Below, in pieces: positions 20,206 to 30,215 of a stretch of DNA of 64,000 nucleotides; the first letter of the stretch is position 1, and every line of letters begins with the position of its first letter. The DNA is taken from the NCBI GenBank assembly GCA_030849835.1, contig JASAOC010002127.1:1-64000 (forward strand), read 5' to 3'. A model generated the notes under the pieces. That model searched no databases. It worked only from the letters and a program-made list of their open reading frames with translations, and had not been told where the DNA came from. The DNA is from Herpetomonas samuelpessoai (lineage: Eukaryota; Euglenozoa; Kinetoplastea; Trypanosomatida; Trypanosomatidae). The position numbers and the translations under genes are program-made.

Positions 20206-20844
20206 GCACTGGCTCCGCTGCCTGCTTCTCTCCGTTCTGGACGAGGAAGAGAAGTGCAGCACCACACTCGTGAGTGCCGATGTGAGCCTATCGGTAGGGT
20301 GGTCCTTGACTCCTGTCATCTTTCTCTCCTTTTGTAAACGATGCCTGCCGTTGTGGCCCTGCGTTTGTGTGTGTCTGCACAGATGCGTGTGCTACAACGG
20401 CCGCAAGGTATCTCCTTTCCCTCTGTTTAACAGAGCTTTACGCATAAGAAAAAACACACGTACCAAACAAATGCAAAGACAGGGTGCACGCTAACTCTGT
20501 TCTCGGATGACCCAAAAGGCACGAGGTGGATCGCCTTCAAGGAAGCGATCGGTTTCTCATAGCTTTTAGCTGTCATCTTATCCGTCCGATATGAAGAGGG
20601 CATCCTCCATTCATTCTCCAACCGAGACGATCTCAAACCTGGTTTGGAAATGTTTGCCATTTCCTGTTCAACCTTCATTTCGCATTTATTTTCATGCAAT
20701 GTGTTCGGAAGCACCTCTCACTGAGACAAGTTCACATCCTTTTATACAGCAACCACTCGCAGTAGGCACGGACACTCGTTGTTGCTGTCGTTAGCAGGAG
20801 ACACGGATACTACCACAACTTGTGCCTACACGAACGGCCCAAGC
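20206..20844. other. Intergenic region, GTPase to DPH2
   Basis: About 640 bases. A GTTGTTGCTGTCGTTAGCAG stretch with AG at 20796-20797 is the most likely acceptor for DPH2, giving a 5' UTR near 48 bases. No gene seen. Confidence 0.5.
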
Positions 20845-23190
20845 ATGTTTCACGATGCACCGATGGAGGCCGTAGAGACGGCCACGGTCGCAGTCCATCG
20901 CCGTCCACGCGTTGGGCGCAGCGACGGGACTTCCCTTGCAGATCGTCTGGCGAGCGAATACCAGATTGAGAAAGTCATCGATTTCATTCTCACTTTTCGC
21001 CACAAGGAACCCTCTGAGGATGGGGACGCCAGCAGCGAGGAAGGCAAACCAATGCTGAAGGTGGCTCTGCAGTTTCCTGACAACATGCTTGATGACGTCA
21101 CCAACCTTGTCCACGAGCTGGAGACGCGCCTCCACGCGGATGCGCGCTACCCCGCGTACCAGGCCGCCCTCAAGCGCCATCGAGAGCTGGTGGAACGCAA
21201 AAAGCAGCAGCAGGCCGCTGCAGCCGCCTCGGCAAACACTGCGGCCGCACGTCTCGCCGCTGCACGTGCCGCTCGAGGCGGGGCACTCTCCTCCGCTGCC
21301 TCACCGGCGGCGTCGACCATGGCGAACCCAAATGCCCCCACCGACGACACACGCTTCTTTGTGCTGGCGGACAACACGTTTGGCAGCTGCTGCCCGGACG
21401 AAATCACGGCACTGCATTACGATAGCGACTGCATTGTCCACTTTGGGGAAGCGTGCATGAGCAAGGCAACACGACTCCCCGTCTTGTACATTCACCCTGT
21501 GATGAAGTTTGGGGCTATCGAACCCACTACCGCAGGACACGCGACTCCTTCACAAGGTGGCGACAAAGCAGTGTTGCGCGGTGAAGTAAGCCTGCTTCTC
21601 GAAACCGTTTCCCGCGTTCGGTCGTCGATTGAACGTCGCCGCAACCACTGGAACACGTGCCATACTGCCGACAAGATGATTGTTTCTCCTCGCTTGGTTG
21701 TCGTGGGGACGCCGTCGTCCGCACATCTTTTTGCAGCAGTAGAAAAGCTTCTCATCGCTGAGCAGGATGCCGCTGAAGTGACGGTGCCTGTGGAGTGGTG
21801 CCGCTTTCCCCCTTCTGAGGACGGCACACACACAAGTGGATCTCCGTCAAGCGCGCATTCTATCGCGGTCAATGCTACGGAGCTCACGAATGACAACGAG
21901 CAGATGGCTGGTTGGGTGGTGAATGGAGCTCGATTCTCGCGGCTCACGGAGTTCAAGCAACGAGATGCCTCCACGTCTAGTGTAGTGACCCCGATGCAGC
22001 ACTTCCTTTTCGTTGGCCCGTCCTCCGCGTCCCATCCCATTCACTTGCACAGCATTCATCAGTACAACTGCTTTCACTACCCGCCCACCGCACGCAGCTA
22101 CCTTGAGGACGATAACACAGCAGACGACTGTGACGCAGCCGGTCGCAGCATCTACGCTCCCATGCTGTTCGTTGTGGATGAGCACTTCGCTGTGTTGGAG
22201 AAAACCTCGGAAGGTGGCACCTGTGAGGGATCTGCGGACGTGAAGCCCACGCGTCTGGCGGCGGATGCGTCCCGATCGGATGCTTGCACATTCCTAGACA
22301 CTGTCTTTTATTCTACTAGCGACGCTGACGCAAAGGCAGACGGTAAGACCGCTGTGGCGGCGGAGGGCTCTGCAGCCCAGTCCACGCGTGCCCTCACCAC
22401 GATTCACCGGCGGCTGAACCAGCGGTCCTTCAACATTGAGGCTGTCCGGGCGAGCAGTGCCGTGGGTATCCTTGTTGCCTCGCTCGCAATTGAAGGGTAC
22501 TACGAATGCACAATGCTCCTGCATCAGCTGCTGCGCGCCTACGGCAAGCGGTCGTACATTCTCTATGTTGGCCACCTAAATGAGTTCAAGCTCGCCAATT
22601 TTGCTGACACCGTCGACTGTTTTGTGGTGGTTGCCTGCCCGAACGCACGGCACTGCCACTTCCCGGAGAAGTCTGACAATTACATGAAGCGGGTGGTGTC
22701 TCCCGCTGAGGTGTTGCTCGCCCTCACCGCCGACCCTGGTGATGTGGACTGTTCGTACAGTGACACCGAGGAGGAGGAGGAGGGGGACAGGCAGGGATCG
22801 AGCGGTCGCGCACGCAAGCTCTATGGGATGCCGGGGCTCTACAACACCGAGTTCATGTGCATTCTGGAGCCTCTCCGTGAGGCGCTTGCGCAGCGGAAAA
22901 GGGCTGTGGAGGAGGCCGTCGACACGGACGCCAATGGCGGCGACGCACGCACGCAGGAGCAGTGGCGGGAGAGCGCGGCGCTCATTCGCATGACCTCTGT
23001 CGGGGGTGGGGTCCTCACAGCAACGCAGAGCACGGCGCAGGGTGCCCTGGCGCGGCTGCACGAGCGGGAGTACGTGGGCCTCAACCCCCACATTGGGCAG
23101 ACCGCCGTGCAGGGGGAGATTGTGCAAGGCAAGCACGGCATCGCGAGAGGCTACGCGAAGGAGCGGGAGGCTCAGGACAAGCCAGAGTAA
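20845..23190 (+). CDS. DPH2: Diphthamide biosynthesis protein 2 (DPH2)
   Basis: 781 residues from the ATG at 20845; a second Met at 20863 is also possible, while the upstream TTG at 20779 is not. DPH1/DPH2 family features are LQFPDN (75-80), ADNTFGSCCPDE (175-186), HFGEACM (199-205), YVGHLNEFKLANF (from 574), VACPN (596-600) and a C-terminal YVGLNPHIGQ (743-752) followed by GKHGIARGY. The last block is typical of DPH2 rather than DPH1. The Dph1-Dph2 complex uses an iron-sulfur centre to start diphthamide synthesis on the histidine of elongation factor 2; Cys182/183, Cys204 and Cys598 sit where family cysteines are expected. Compared with yeast Dph2 (about 530 residues) there are low-complexity insertions near 110-165 and 230-420. 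Confidence 0.93.
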   Translation: MFHDAPMEAVETATVAVHRRPRVGRSDGTSLADRLASEYQIEKVIDFILTFRHKEPSEDGDASSEEGKPMLKVALQFPDNMLDDVTNLVHELETRLHADARYPAYQAALKRHRELVERKKQQQAAAAASANTAAARLAAARAARGGALSSAASPAASTMANPNAPTDDTRFFVLADNTFGSCCPDEITALHYDSDCIVHFGEACMSKATRLPVLYIHPVMKFGAIEPTTAGHATPSQGGDKAVLRGEVSLLLETVSRVRSSIERRRNHWNTCHTADKMIVSPRLVVVGTPSSAHLFAAVEKLLIAEQDAAEVTVPVEWCRFPPSEDGTHTSGSPSSAHSIAVNATELTNDNEQMAGWVVNGARFSRLTEFKQRDASTSSVVTPMQHFLFVGPSSASHPIHLHSIHQYNCFHYPPTARSYLEDDNTADDCDAAGRSIYAPMLFVVDEHFAVLEKTSEGGTCEGSADVKPTRLAADASRSDACTFLDTVFYSTSDADAKADGKTAVAAEGSAAQSTRALTTIHRRLNQRSFNIEAVRASSAVGILVASLAIEGYYECTMLLHQLLRAYGKRSYILYVGHLNEFKLANFADTVDCFVVVACPNARHCHFPEKSDNYMKRVVSPAEVLLALTADPGDVDCSYSDTEEEEEGDRQGSSGRARKLYGMPGLYNTEFMCILEPLREALAQRKRAVEEAVDTDANGGDARTQEQWRESAALIRMTSVGGGVLTATQSTAQGALARLHEREYVGLNPHIGQTAVQGEIVQGKHGIARGYAKEREAQDKPE

Positions 23191-23963
23191 CAGAGTGGAG
23201 AGACCGTAACGTTGTGACCAACCACCGGTGGCTGTTCATTAGAGGCTGCACAAAGAGGAGAAGCGATACCTTTACGGACTGCTTCCTCTCTTCCCTAGCT
23301 CGCCTATTCTCTCACGCTTCCCTTAACTAGTGGACGTCAAGCAACTTCTGCATTTGGTTCGGTTAATATTGCGCATTGTTTTCTAATTTTACTCCGTCTC
23401 CGTAATTCTCGTTAACAAGGCATTTTCGACCTTTCCACAAATAAATTCGATGCCTCACACCGACACACAGAGATAGAGTCACTGATAATGCGATGCTTAC
23501 GTAGCCGCCAGAGAAAAACAAGTGGCGGTTCACTAGAGCAACATAGCCGTGTGACAACTGCTCGCGGATCGGCAATCTTCTTGAGCGTCGGTGCCCCACA
23601 CGCTTCTAACACGGAGTTATGACGGTCTTGAAAGCTTTGAAAGTTTCTTCACACTCCTCGTGATGTGGATGAACACCAGCAGTTTCAAACAAACCTGAGT
23701 ACTTCTTTACCCCTCTATTTCTTGTAAGTGCTGCGAAAGAATCAGTATACGGGTGTTGGCCCCCCAGTGGTGGCGCGTACATCACCCTGCAAGGCGTGTG
23801 TTTCAGACACTTTCATTCAGACTCCAGAGTCCGACGCAGATTGTCGCTTCTCGTCTGTGGCGTGGGTTTACTCGAGCCCACAATCCTTTTGCTTTTCTTT
23901 TTTTCGTTTCCTTTCCTAGACACATTCTCGCACCATAGCCTGTAACCGCTACCCGACGTCCGC
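23191..23963. other. Intergenic region, DPH2 to MYND protein
   Basis: About 770 bases, ending in a strong acceptor for the next gene. No gene seen. Confidence 0.55.
23886..23919 (+). promoter_or_regulatory. Predicted trans-splice acceptor for the MYND protein gene
   Basis: An almost pure T/C tract of about 30 bases ends in CCTAG, with AG at 23918-23919, 44 bases before the ATG at 23964. It is one of the best acceptor-like sites in the window. Confidence 0.65.
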
Positions 23964-26585
23964 ATGTACTCCTCCGGTCTGTTGTCCTCCTCGTCAATCG
24001 GTGGAAGCGTCGCCTACCCCAACAGCAACAGCACGGCTCCCCCGACGGCTCACGGTAGCTCCCATGCGCGGTCGCGGTCCACAGACTACGCCAATGCCCT
24101 GCAATTCTCACAGCACGCTACGACGGGCGGCTTTGGCCACAGCGTGTCGTCCCGCACCTTTGGTGCCAGCATCTCCAATACCGCCAACAGTACAAGCGGT
24201 GGCTACCCCGACCGCTTCGGTGTGGTGTACCCGCTAAGCCCGTCTGCCTTCATGACTCCCGCCGCGCTTGGTACCCACACCTCTACCGGCTTTTCTTCCG
24301 CGTCTCTGGTGTCAGGGTACGCCTCGCCGGATTATGGGTTCCGTGGGACGGCAGAGAGTTCACGGCGGGCCCGGACGGCGAGTCGGCACCACTCCAGCAG
24401 CAGCAACGCTGGAAGGCGACTTCGCGCACGATCGCAAGAGGGTACGTGGCGGCAATCCATGTCTCGTTCCCGGCGGCAGAGCTCCAAGGGGAGGAAGGTA
24501 GCCGGTGTCGCACCGACGCCTGAATCTGTCACCGTCACAGTGGCACCTGTTGCCGATAGAAGCAGCTCTGGCAGGGCGAGCAGCAACTCCGTCGACCCTT
24601 CCTTCTTCACGGTGGGCTCGACAGGTCAGGACACGTCCGCGGCCGTTTCCTCCGTTGCGAATGACAACATGCCGGCGATGCCCCGCCGTCTCCGCGCGTC
24701 CACGCGGAAGGACCCTTTGGACGGCTCTCGGACTGTGTCCGGAAGGCGCCCGTGGCGATCTCTTCGACCGAGCGCCCGCTACGGATCTCCTGACGCGATG
24801 GGGGTTTCTGTGCACGTGCAGGAAGCACCGACGCAACGTACCGATACCAACGAATATGACACAGAGGGGGATTACAGTGACAATGACCAACAACAGCCTG
24901 CCCCACACACGTTGTGCGCCTACTGTCAACGACGGAAGCGCCAGCCACTTTCCTCACCAGGCTCCACAGGAACGGCCCGCAATACTCACGTGCTGGCGAC
25001 GCCACACGCTAGCGGAAACCCTGAATCCCTTCACGCGGGTGCCACCGACCACCCAGCCAGGATGGTGGCCGAACGCGCGTCCCCGACGCCAAGTAGCATG
25101 GACTTTCTGCGGTACTGCGACGCGCTCTTTGCCTGTCCCTGTGGCGGTGCGTGGTATTGTGGACCTCCTTGTCAGCGCGCGCACTGGGCCACCCATAAGC
25201 GGGAGAACCACGAGTCCCTCAAGGGTGCTGCTGCGGGTTTAGAATGCAGTGCTGCAGCTCCTCGCAGTGGCAAGCATGCGAAGCGCATGACCCGCCGCTG
25301 CTGGTACTGTGGGGTCATATCAGCGGACTTGATGGTGTGCCGGTGTGGGGATGCGTTTTACTGCGGCCCGGCTTGCCAGCGGGCCGATTGGCCACTAAGC
25401 CACGTATTTCACTGTCGTTTGGTATCCCAACAAGCATTGCTGCAGCGTGTGCTTGAACTTGACACCCCGCAGGCACAGCAACGGCTGCTGCGCGGCGCAA
25501 GACGGGGGCAAGATGCGGCGACGCAGACGATGCCCGAGGTGGTGGCCGCGCCTGGAGTCAACATCCGTTCGGGCTTGCCGCGGGATGCCCCCGCAGATGC
25601 TGGTGTGTATTTGGTTGGCAATGCATTTGCTGGATGCGGCGAGCAGCCGTTATCTTCCAGCAACGACACGAATGGCGGCGATGTCTCGCGGCGTCGCCAC
25701 TTCCATGACCCTCTCAGCGTCCCTGGTGACATGACGACCGCGCGCCACCGCAGAGACGGCAGTGGCAACCTCAGCGATAGTGCGACCGAGCGTAGTGGTC
25801 ACGTGTTTCACTCCCTTCATGATGGTAGCTCCGTGCAGGACCGTCCTGAGCTGTCGTCTGGCACCGCATTGGCCGGGGCTACTGGGATTGCGGGACCCTT
25901 GGGCAAGTACTCCCTTCCTACATCCACGCGTGTGGGGAACGATCTGTCGCACCGGGACCCATCAAGCTCTACGTACCACAACGGCGCGGACCGCTCTCGG
26001 CGCTACGATAATGCTGCGCAAAGCACCCATTCCACCCATGCGAACGGGGCGACGTCGGTGCATCACCGGCGAAGTGCAAGGTACCCTAACCAGAGCGTCC
26101 GAAGCCTGCGCGAGAGTGGCTATGCCTCCTTCTTTGCTCCTGCGACCCGTCAGAGCAGCCGAAAATCCCACGGACCGGATGCGGCGTCGAGCAGTCGCTT
26201 CGGCGGCGGCACGTACGACGATGGAGAGGAGGCAATGGAAATGCAGGCCACCGCGTACTCCTCGCAGTACTTTGGAGGCGGTGCGAATGCCAGCAGTGTG
26301 CGGGACGCAAGGTCTGCCGTTGCGCCGCATCAGCAGCTGCCCAGCCTGACGGCCTTCTTCTCCGCGTCCCGCAAGGTCCAACTAGAGGAGGAGGCCCACC
26401 AGCGCGCTGAGCTTTACCGCCAGTTTATCATTCGTCGTGCAGACATTGCGATGGCGGCGCTCAAGGAGGAGGAGGCAGAGGCCCGCATGACGTTGGTGAC
26501 GGAGGAGGTGATGGACACCATTCGCAACCTTCACCCCGCAGCCAAGGCATGGAGGGAACGCCTTTTCAATTATTACTACAAATAG
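23964..26585 (+). CDS. Large Ser-rich protein with two MYND-like zinc fingers
   Basis: 873 residues, ATG start. Residues 1-310 are Ser/Arg/Thr/Gly-rich and probably disordered. Residues 446-485 form a compact MYND-like finger: C446-x2-C449, C459-x-C461, YC467-x3-CQ, then W and closing His/Cys. A second set lies upstream: C391-x-C393, YC399-x3-C403Q and HWATHKRENH. Its likely first pair, C318-x2-C321, is about 70 residues away, separated by a low-complexity insertion. MYND fingers bind zinc and usually short Pro-rich peptides. The stretch from 490 to 790 is again low complexity. The last ~75 residues (after PSLTAFFSASRK) are helical and charged and end in LFNYYYK. No catalytic domain (SET or other) accompanies the fingers, so an adaptor role is possible but not shown. 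Confidence 0.78.
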   Translation: MYSSGLLSSSSIGGSVAYPNSNSTAPPTAHGSSHARSRSTDYANALQFSQHATTGGFGHSVSSRTFGASISNTANSTSGGYPDRFGVVYPLSPSAFMTPAALGTHTSTGFSSASLVSGYASPDYGFRGTAESSRRARTASRHHSSSSNAGRRLRARSQEGTWRQSMSRSRRQSSKGRKVAGVAPTPESVTVTVAPVADRSSSGRASSNSVDPSFFTVGSTGQDTSAAVSSVANDNMPAMPRRLRASTRKDPLDGSRTVSGRRPWRSLRPSARYGSPDAMGVSVHVQEAPTQRTDTNEYDTEGDYSDNDQQQPAPHTLCAYCQRRKRQPLSSPGSTGTARNTHVLATPHASGNPESLHAGATDHPARMVAERASPTPSSMDFLRYCDALFACPCGGAWYCGPPCQRAHWATHKRENHESLKGAAAGLECSAAAPRSGKHAKRMTRRCWYCGVISADLMVCRCGDAFYCGPACQRADWPLSHVFHCRLVSQQALLQRVLELDTPQAQQRLLRGARRGQDAATQTMPEVVAAPGVNIRSGLPRDAPADAGVYLVGNAFAGCGEQPLSSSNDTNGGDVSRRRHFHDPLSVPGDMTTARHRRDGSGNLSDSATERSGHVFHSLHDGSSVQDRPELSSGTALAGATGIAGPLGKYSLPTSTRVGNDLSHRDPSSSTYHNGADRSRRYDNAAQSTHSTHANGATSVHHRRSARYPNQSVRSLRESGYASFFAPATRQSSRKSHGPDAASSSRFGGGTYDDGEEAMEMQATAYSSQYFGGGANASSVRDARSAVAPHQQLPSLTAFFSASRKVQLEEEAHQRAELYRQFIIRRADIAMAALKEEEAEARMTLVTEEVMDTIRNLHPAAKAWRERLFNYYYK

Positions 26586-27440
26586 TTGGGCGATTGTGTG
26601 ACCTTTTCCTTTTTTGTTTTAGTTTTACACTTTGTGCTTGTGTGGTGGTGGTGGAGCGCGTGTTGCTCGGTTTTACCACGGAGTCATTTTCATCTATCCT
26701 GTGGACAACGAAAGCATCAGGAGTCGTTTGCCTTTGAAAGCAGAAGAGACGGGTGGTATTTCTGCCCGCATGGACGGAGAGGGCATCAGAGATGAGGGGT
26801 TGCATGGGCACTCTATCCCTGCGCAGCGTGACTGCTGACATGGTTCACACGTTCTCACACACATACACACACACACACACGTTCATACGCGCCTTTCCTT
26901 CGGTTCCTTTTCGTTTCCGTGCACACGGACTGGATTCCACCCCACACCTAAAAAGTAAAAAGTAAGCGTGTGTGCTAAGGATAGGGAAGGTCTATTCTGA
27001 TCCCTTGTCCGCTGACGCGTTCTGCTTCCCATAAACATATTTATATCCCTATTCCTAAAGAGATTCTTTCTCCTCCTCTTACGCGTTCATACTTCAGTCA
27101 AAGCCAAGCTGTCTTGATTTATTTGTGCGTCCTGTTGACGCATTCAAGGTGGTCTCTATATTCGCCCCTGGTGATTCCCCTAAACGGAAAACCAAGCACC
27201 TTTCGATCTCTGGTGACCCTCACAAGCCGCATCGCAAGTGGCCTTTCGGTCTCGGTCATCGTGCTTCTGGTCATATATCGCTTGCCGTCTCCATTCAAGT
27301 CTCATTTTATTTTCTGTCCTCTCTCCACCCCTTTGGCAGCCTCTGCTTTTACAATTCACGAGCGCAGTCACAGCGGGGGCCGTTGAAAACACCGACTCCC
27401 GCAGCTTTCAAAGCGGTTTGCGGAGGCACCTAAGAAAGGC
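26586..27440. other. Intergenic region, MYND protein to HAD-like protein
   Basis: About 850 bases with a (CA)n tract at about 26857-26880. The best acceptor for the next gene is AG at 27338-27339 after CTCTCTCCACCCCTTTGG. No gene seen. Confidence 0.55.
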
Positions 27441-29438
27441 ATGCTGACAGACTACTGGCTGCTGTCGGACCTGGACGGGACGTTTATCTCCACGCCGCAC
27501 AAGGCTCAAGGGCAGTATCTTCCCCTGACTCGTAGTCCATGCTACGAGCCTATCAAGCGCTGGTTGCTTAATGGCGGCAACGTCTGCGTCATCACCACCG
27601 CAGATCAACGTGTGATTGACCAGGTGTACCAACCCCTGCGGCAGTGCCTTGCCGAGAGTGAGGCCCGGTGCGCCGAGTACCTCGCTCGCCGAAAGCGCCA
27701 GCGGAGCAATGCAGCAGGAAACAGTGTCGGTGGTCATGATAGCGACACACGTTCGCACCGGAAGCAGCCCATGTCTGGGAAGCTGTTGCTGAGCTTGTAT
27801 ACCGGAGCCGTGCTGTACCTGTGCACCAGCAAGTCGGTGTATCTGCTCCCTGGCTACGCAAACGCGATGCACTGTGCCACAAGGGAAGCCGTGGCACTCA
27901 CCAAGACCTTTCAAGTCTCCCTTCTCATGGCTCCCCTTGTCAAGGCCGATGTGTCAGCCTCCTGCAAAGAGGAGATGGTTGCCTGTGTGAAGGGTACCTG
28001 CATCAACCGCGCAACCAGCGATCGCCTGCAGGGGCGTGTGAAGGAGCTGTACATGGCGTACCTCAAGGATATTCTACACGGAGAACCCGTGGTGTTGGAG
28101 GCGCTCAAGGCAATGTCCGCGCGCTACAAGCGCATGTGGCGTGCCATTCTCACGTTTCTGGAGAACATGTTTCTGTTTCACAAGGGCCAAAACTGGGCGG
28201 TGAAGCTGCCACCGACAGGAAAGGACTTCACTATCCTGTACAGTGGTGCGGCCCAGAGCCCCGAGTCCACGATGTGGAAGATGGAATTTTTCAACCGTTG
28301 CGACGGTATTCTGTCAGCGCTCGGGATTCTCCGGGTGGAGTATGTCGAGGCAGAGGTCTTTTTCGACGACGGTGGCAACAGCTGCACCGCAGGAGTGGAC
28401 GCGACGGGTACGACTTGTCCTGCGGCTCCGCGCTCCGCTAGCCAGCGCACCACGGAAGCGGCAGAACGACGGCGGAGGGCAGAGAACGCGGACCGCAAGT
28501 TCGTTGTACGACACGCCGTGGACGTGATGCTCCGTAGCGCGCCTACCAAACGCACTGCTGAGGTGCGACCAGTTGTCGAGAATTTTGCCAACTACATGAC
28601 AAACCTCTTGGGCACCGATCCACGCGATTTGAAGAAGCGCACAAGCAACGCCCCTGCCACGCACGACGACGTCGCACAAGTCATTCTGTTGGGCCTGCCG
28701 TTCACGCTCTTCTCTCGCTACTTCAAGAAGTCCATCCCAGATTTTATCAAGGGCGGTGTGCAGGCTGTGCCACAGCCCAACAGCGTCGTCTTCTCCAAGA
28801 CGGGTGTGAGTAAGTCGACAACGCTGCGGTACCTGCTGGGGAAGGAGCGTGTCGTGGACGTGCTGGGTGCGGAGGCAGGCACGACATTAACAGCAGCCGT
28901 CCCCGCGGGAGGCGCTGCGCATGACCTCGGCCGTGCCTTTGCCGCCTGTGTCGAGACCAGTCGCGCCATTTCCCTTGGCGACAACCCGCACACGACAGAT
29001 TATGAACTTACCGTGTTCCGCGACGTTGCCTTTGTCTCTGTGGAGCGGGAGGCCCAGAGGACGGAGCGGCACCACCGGATTCAGCGTCGGCTGGCACGCG
29101 CCAAGGCGATTGAGGAGCGTGGAGGTCGCCCAACACTGCCAGACGGCAGTCCCGCGCCGACGTACGCAGAGCTTGTGGAGGCGCAGCAGAGCTCAGGCCC
29201 CATGATGAACGATCAGCTCCTGCCAAATATTGTCTACGTGGGCGGTGAGGAGGACGGGACAGCGGCACTGTTGGCTGCCCTGATGGACCGACTCAAGGTG
29301 CCGCCGCTGCGGGCATCAGAGGGCTACGTGGCGACCGAAGATCGTGGCGTCCCTGTGGCGGACTTTCAGCGCACTCTGGCAGCGGCGGCGAGCTCGGCAC
29401 GACGCAACGTCCAGGCCTCTCGCGTCTCCAAACTGTAG
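27441..29438 (+). CDS. HAD-superfamily-like hydrolase
   Basis: 665 residues, ATG start. The N terminus WLLSDLDGTF carries HAD motif I (Asp10-x-Asp12-Gly-Thr), where Asp10 would be the nucleophile and Asp12 the acid/base. Motif II is plausible at VITTADQR (Thr52 or Thr53 after a hydrophobic strand). Motif IV is plausible at SLGDNPHTTD (Gly513, Asp514, Asp520), close to the Cof-type GDxxND pattern but with wider spacing. The region between, about 450 residues, is far longer than a usual cap domain. It contains an Arg-rich low-complexity part near 325-355 and a TNLLGTDPRDLKKR segment. There is no signal peptide or membrane helix. The substrate is unknown; HAD enzymes with DxDGT and GDN motifs are mostly phosphatases. 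The family call rests on motif spacing only. Confidence 0.7.
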   Translation: MLTDYWLLSDLDGTFISTPHKAQGQYLPLTRSPCYEPIKRWLLNGGNVCVITTADQRVIDQVYQPLRQCLAESEARCAEYLARRKRQRSNAAGNSVGGHDSDTRSHRKQPMSGKLLLSLYTGAVLYLCTSKSVYLLPGYANAMHCATREAVALTKTFQVSLLMAPLVKADVSASCKEEMVACVKGTCINRATSDRLQGRVKELYMAYLKDILHGEPVVLEALKAMSARYKRMWRAILTFLENMFLFHKGQNWAVKLPPTGKDFTILYSGAAQSPESTMWKMEFFNRCDGILSALGILRVEYVEAEVFFDDGGNSCTAGVDATGTTCPAAPRSASQRTTEAAERRRRAENADRKFVVRHAVDVMLRSAPTKRTAEVRPVVENFANYMTNLLGTDPRDLKKRTSNAPATHDDVAQVILLGLPFTLFSRYFKKSIPDFIKGGVQAVPQPNSVVFSKTGVSKSTTLRYLLGKERVVDVLGAEAGTTLTAAVPAGGAAHDLGRAFAACVETSRAISLGDNPHTTDYELTVFRDVAFVSVEREAQRTERHHRIQRRLARAKAIEERGGRPTLPDGSPAPTYAELVEAQQSSGPMMNDQLLPNIVYVGGEEDGTAALLAALMDRLKVPPLRASEGYVATEDRGVPVADFQRTLAAAASSARRNVQASRVSKL

Positions 29439-30215
29439 ATGGGTGGCCCGGAGGTATGAAACGCAGAAGCGGTGGAGAATGGACAGCAGTTTCGTCCCAT
29501 CCTCGTTCTGTCTCCTGTGAGACATGCCGCTGCTGCGCATCGTTGTGCATGGGTGTGGTTGTTGGCCCCTCTCATGGCATTACCAGTGTTCTTACCGGTG
29601 ATGACGGGGATGCCGTTTGGTCTGGTGGCGGTGCTGTCACCCCATTTGCTGACTTGGCTTTTTTGTTCCTAGCAACGTGTGCAAATGCGAGTAAATGTGC
29701 TACAGCGGCAACATTCTGTTGAGACGTCGTTTCCACGAACGGTGGAACGGATGAGTCTACACGAGTTCCCAGTGCATCTTCCCAGTGATGGATGCATCCT
29801 GCGGGTGATTCTTGTGCACGGACGACTTTCTGGCGTTCGTATGGGTACCAACGAGATGTCGTTGGCTGGGTGTTCAGTGGTGGCCTGCCGGTGCTTTCTC
29901 ATGCGGACCACGTGATGCGTCTTCTCATCTGTGTTCCCTACCTCTCAACCGTCCCTTATCTCCCACCTATAGGTTCAACTGTTCTACCGTATTTTTATTT
30001 CCTTCTTTTTCTCTCCTGTATTTGCCTTCTCTCTTTTTTTATCTTTGTTTTCCTACAGAACATTAGTGCTATATTTTTCCCTCAGCTTCCCCCAACTTCA
30101 TTACCGTATTTTTCCCTACCTTTCATTTCGTGAAACGCGGGAATATACACTCAGGTGAAACACCAAGCAAACAAAAACAAAACTCTTGAACACCTGACCA
30201 ACCAGCGCAGAAGCC
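29439..30215. other. Intergenic region, HAD-like to YPTED protein
   Basis: About 780 bases. The last 220 bases are T/C-rich and contain a strong acceptor at 30057-30058, with a weaker one about 28 bases further on. No gene seen. Confidence 0.55.
30001..30058 (+). promoter_or_regulatory. Predicted trans-splice acceptor for the YPTED protein gene
   Basis: A tract of T and C interrupted by few purines ends in TCCTACAG, with AG at 30057-30058, about 157 bases before the ATG at 30216. Confidence 0.6.
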
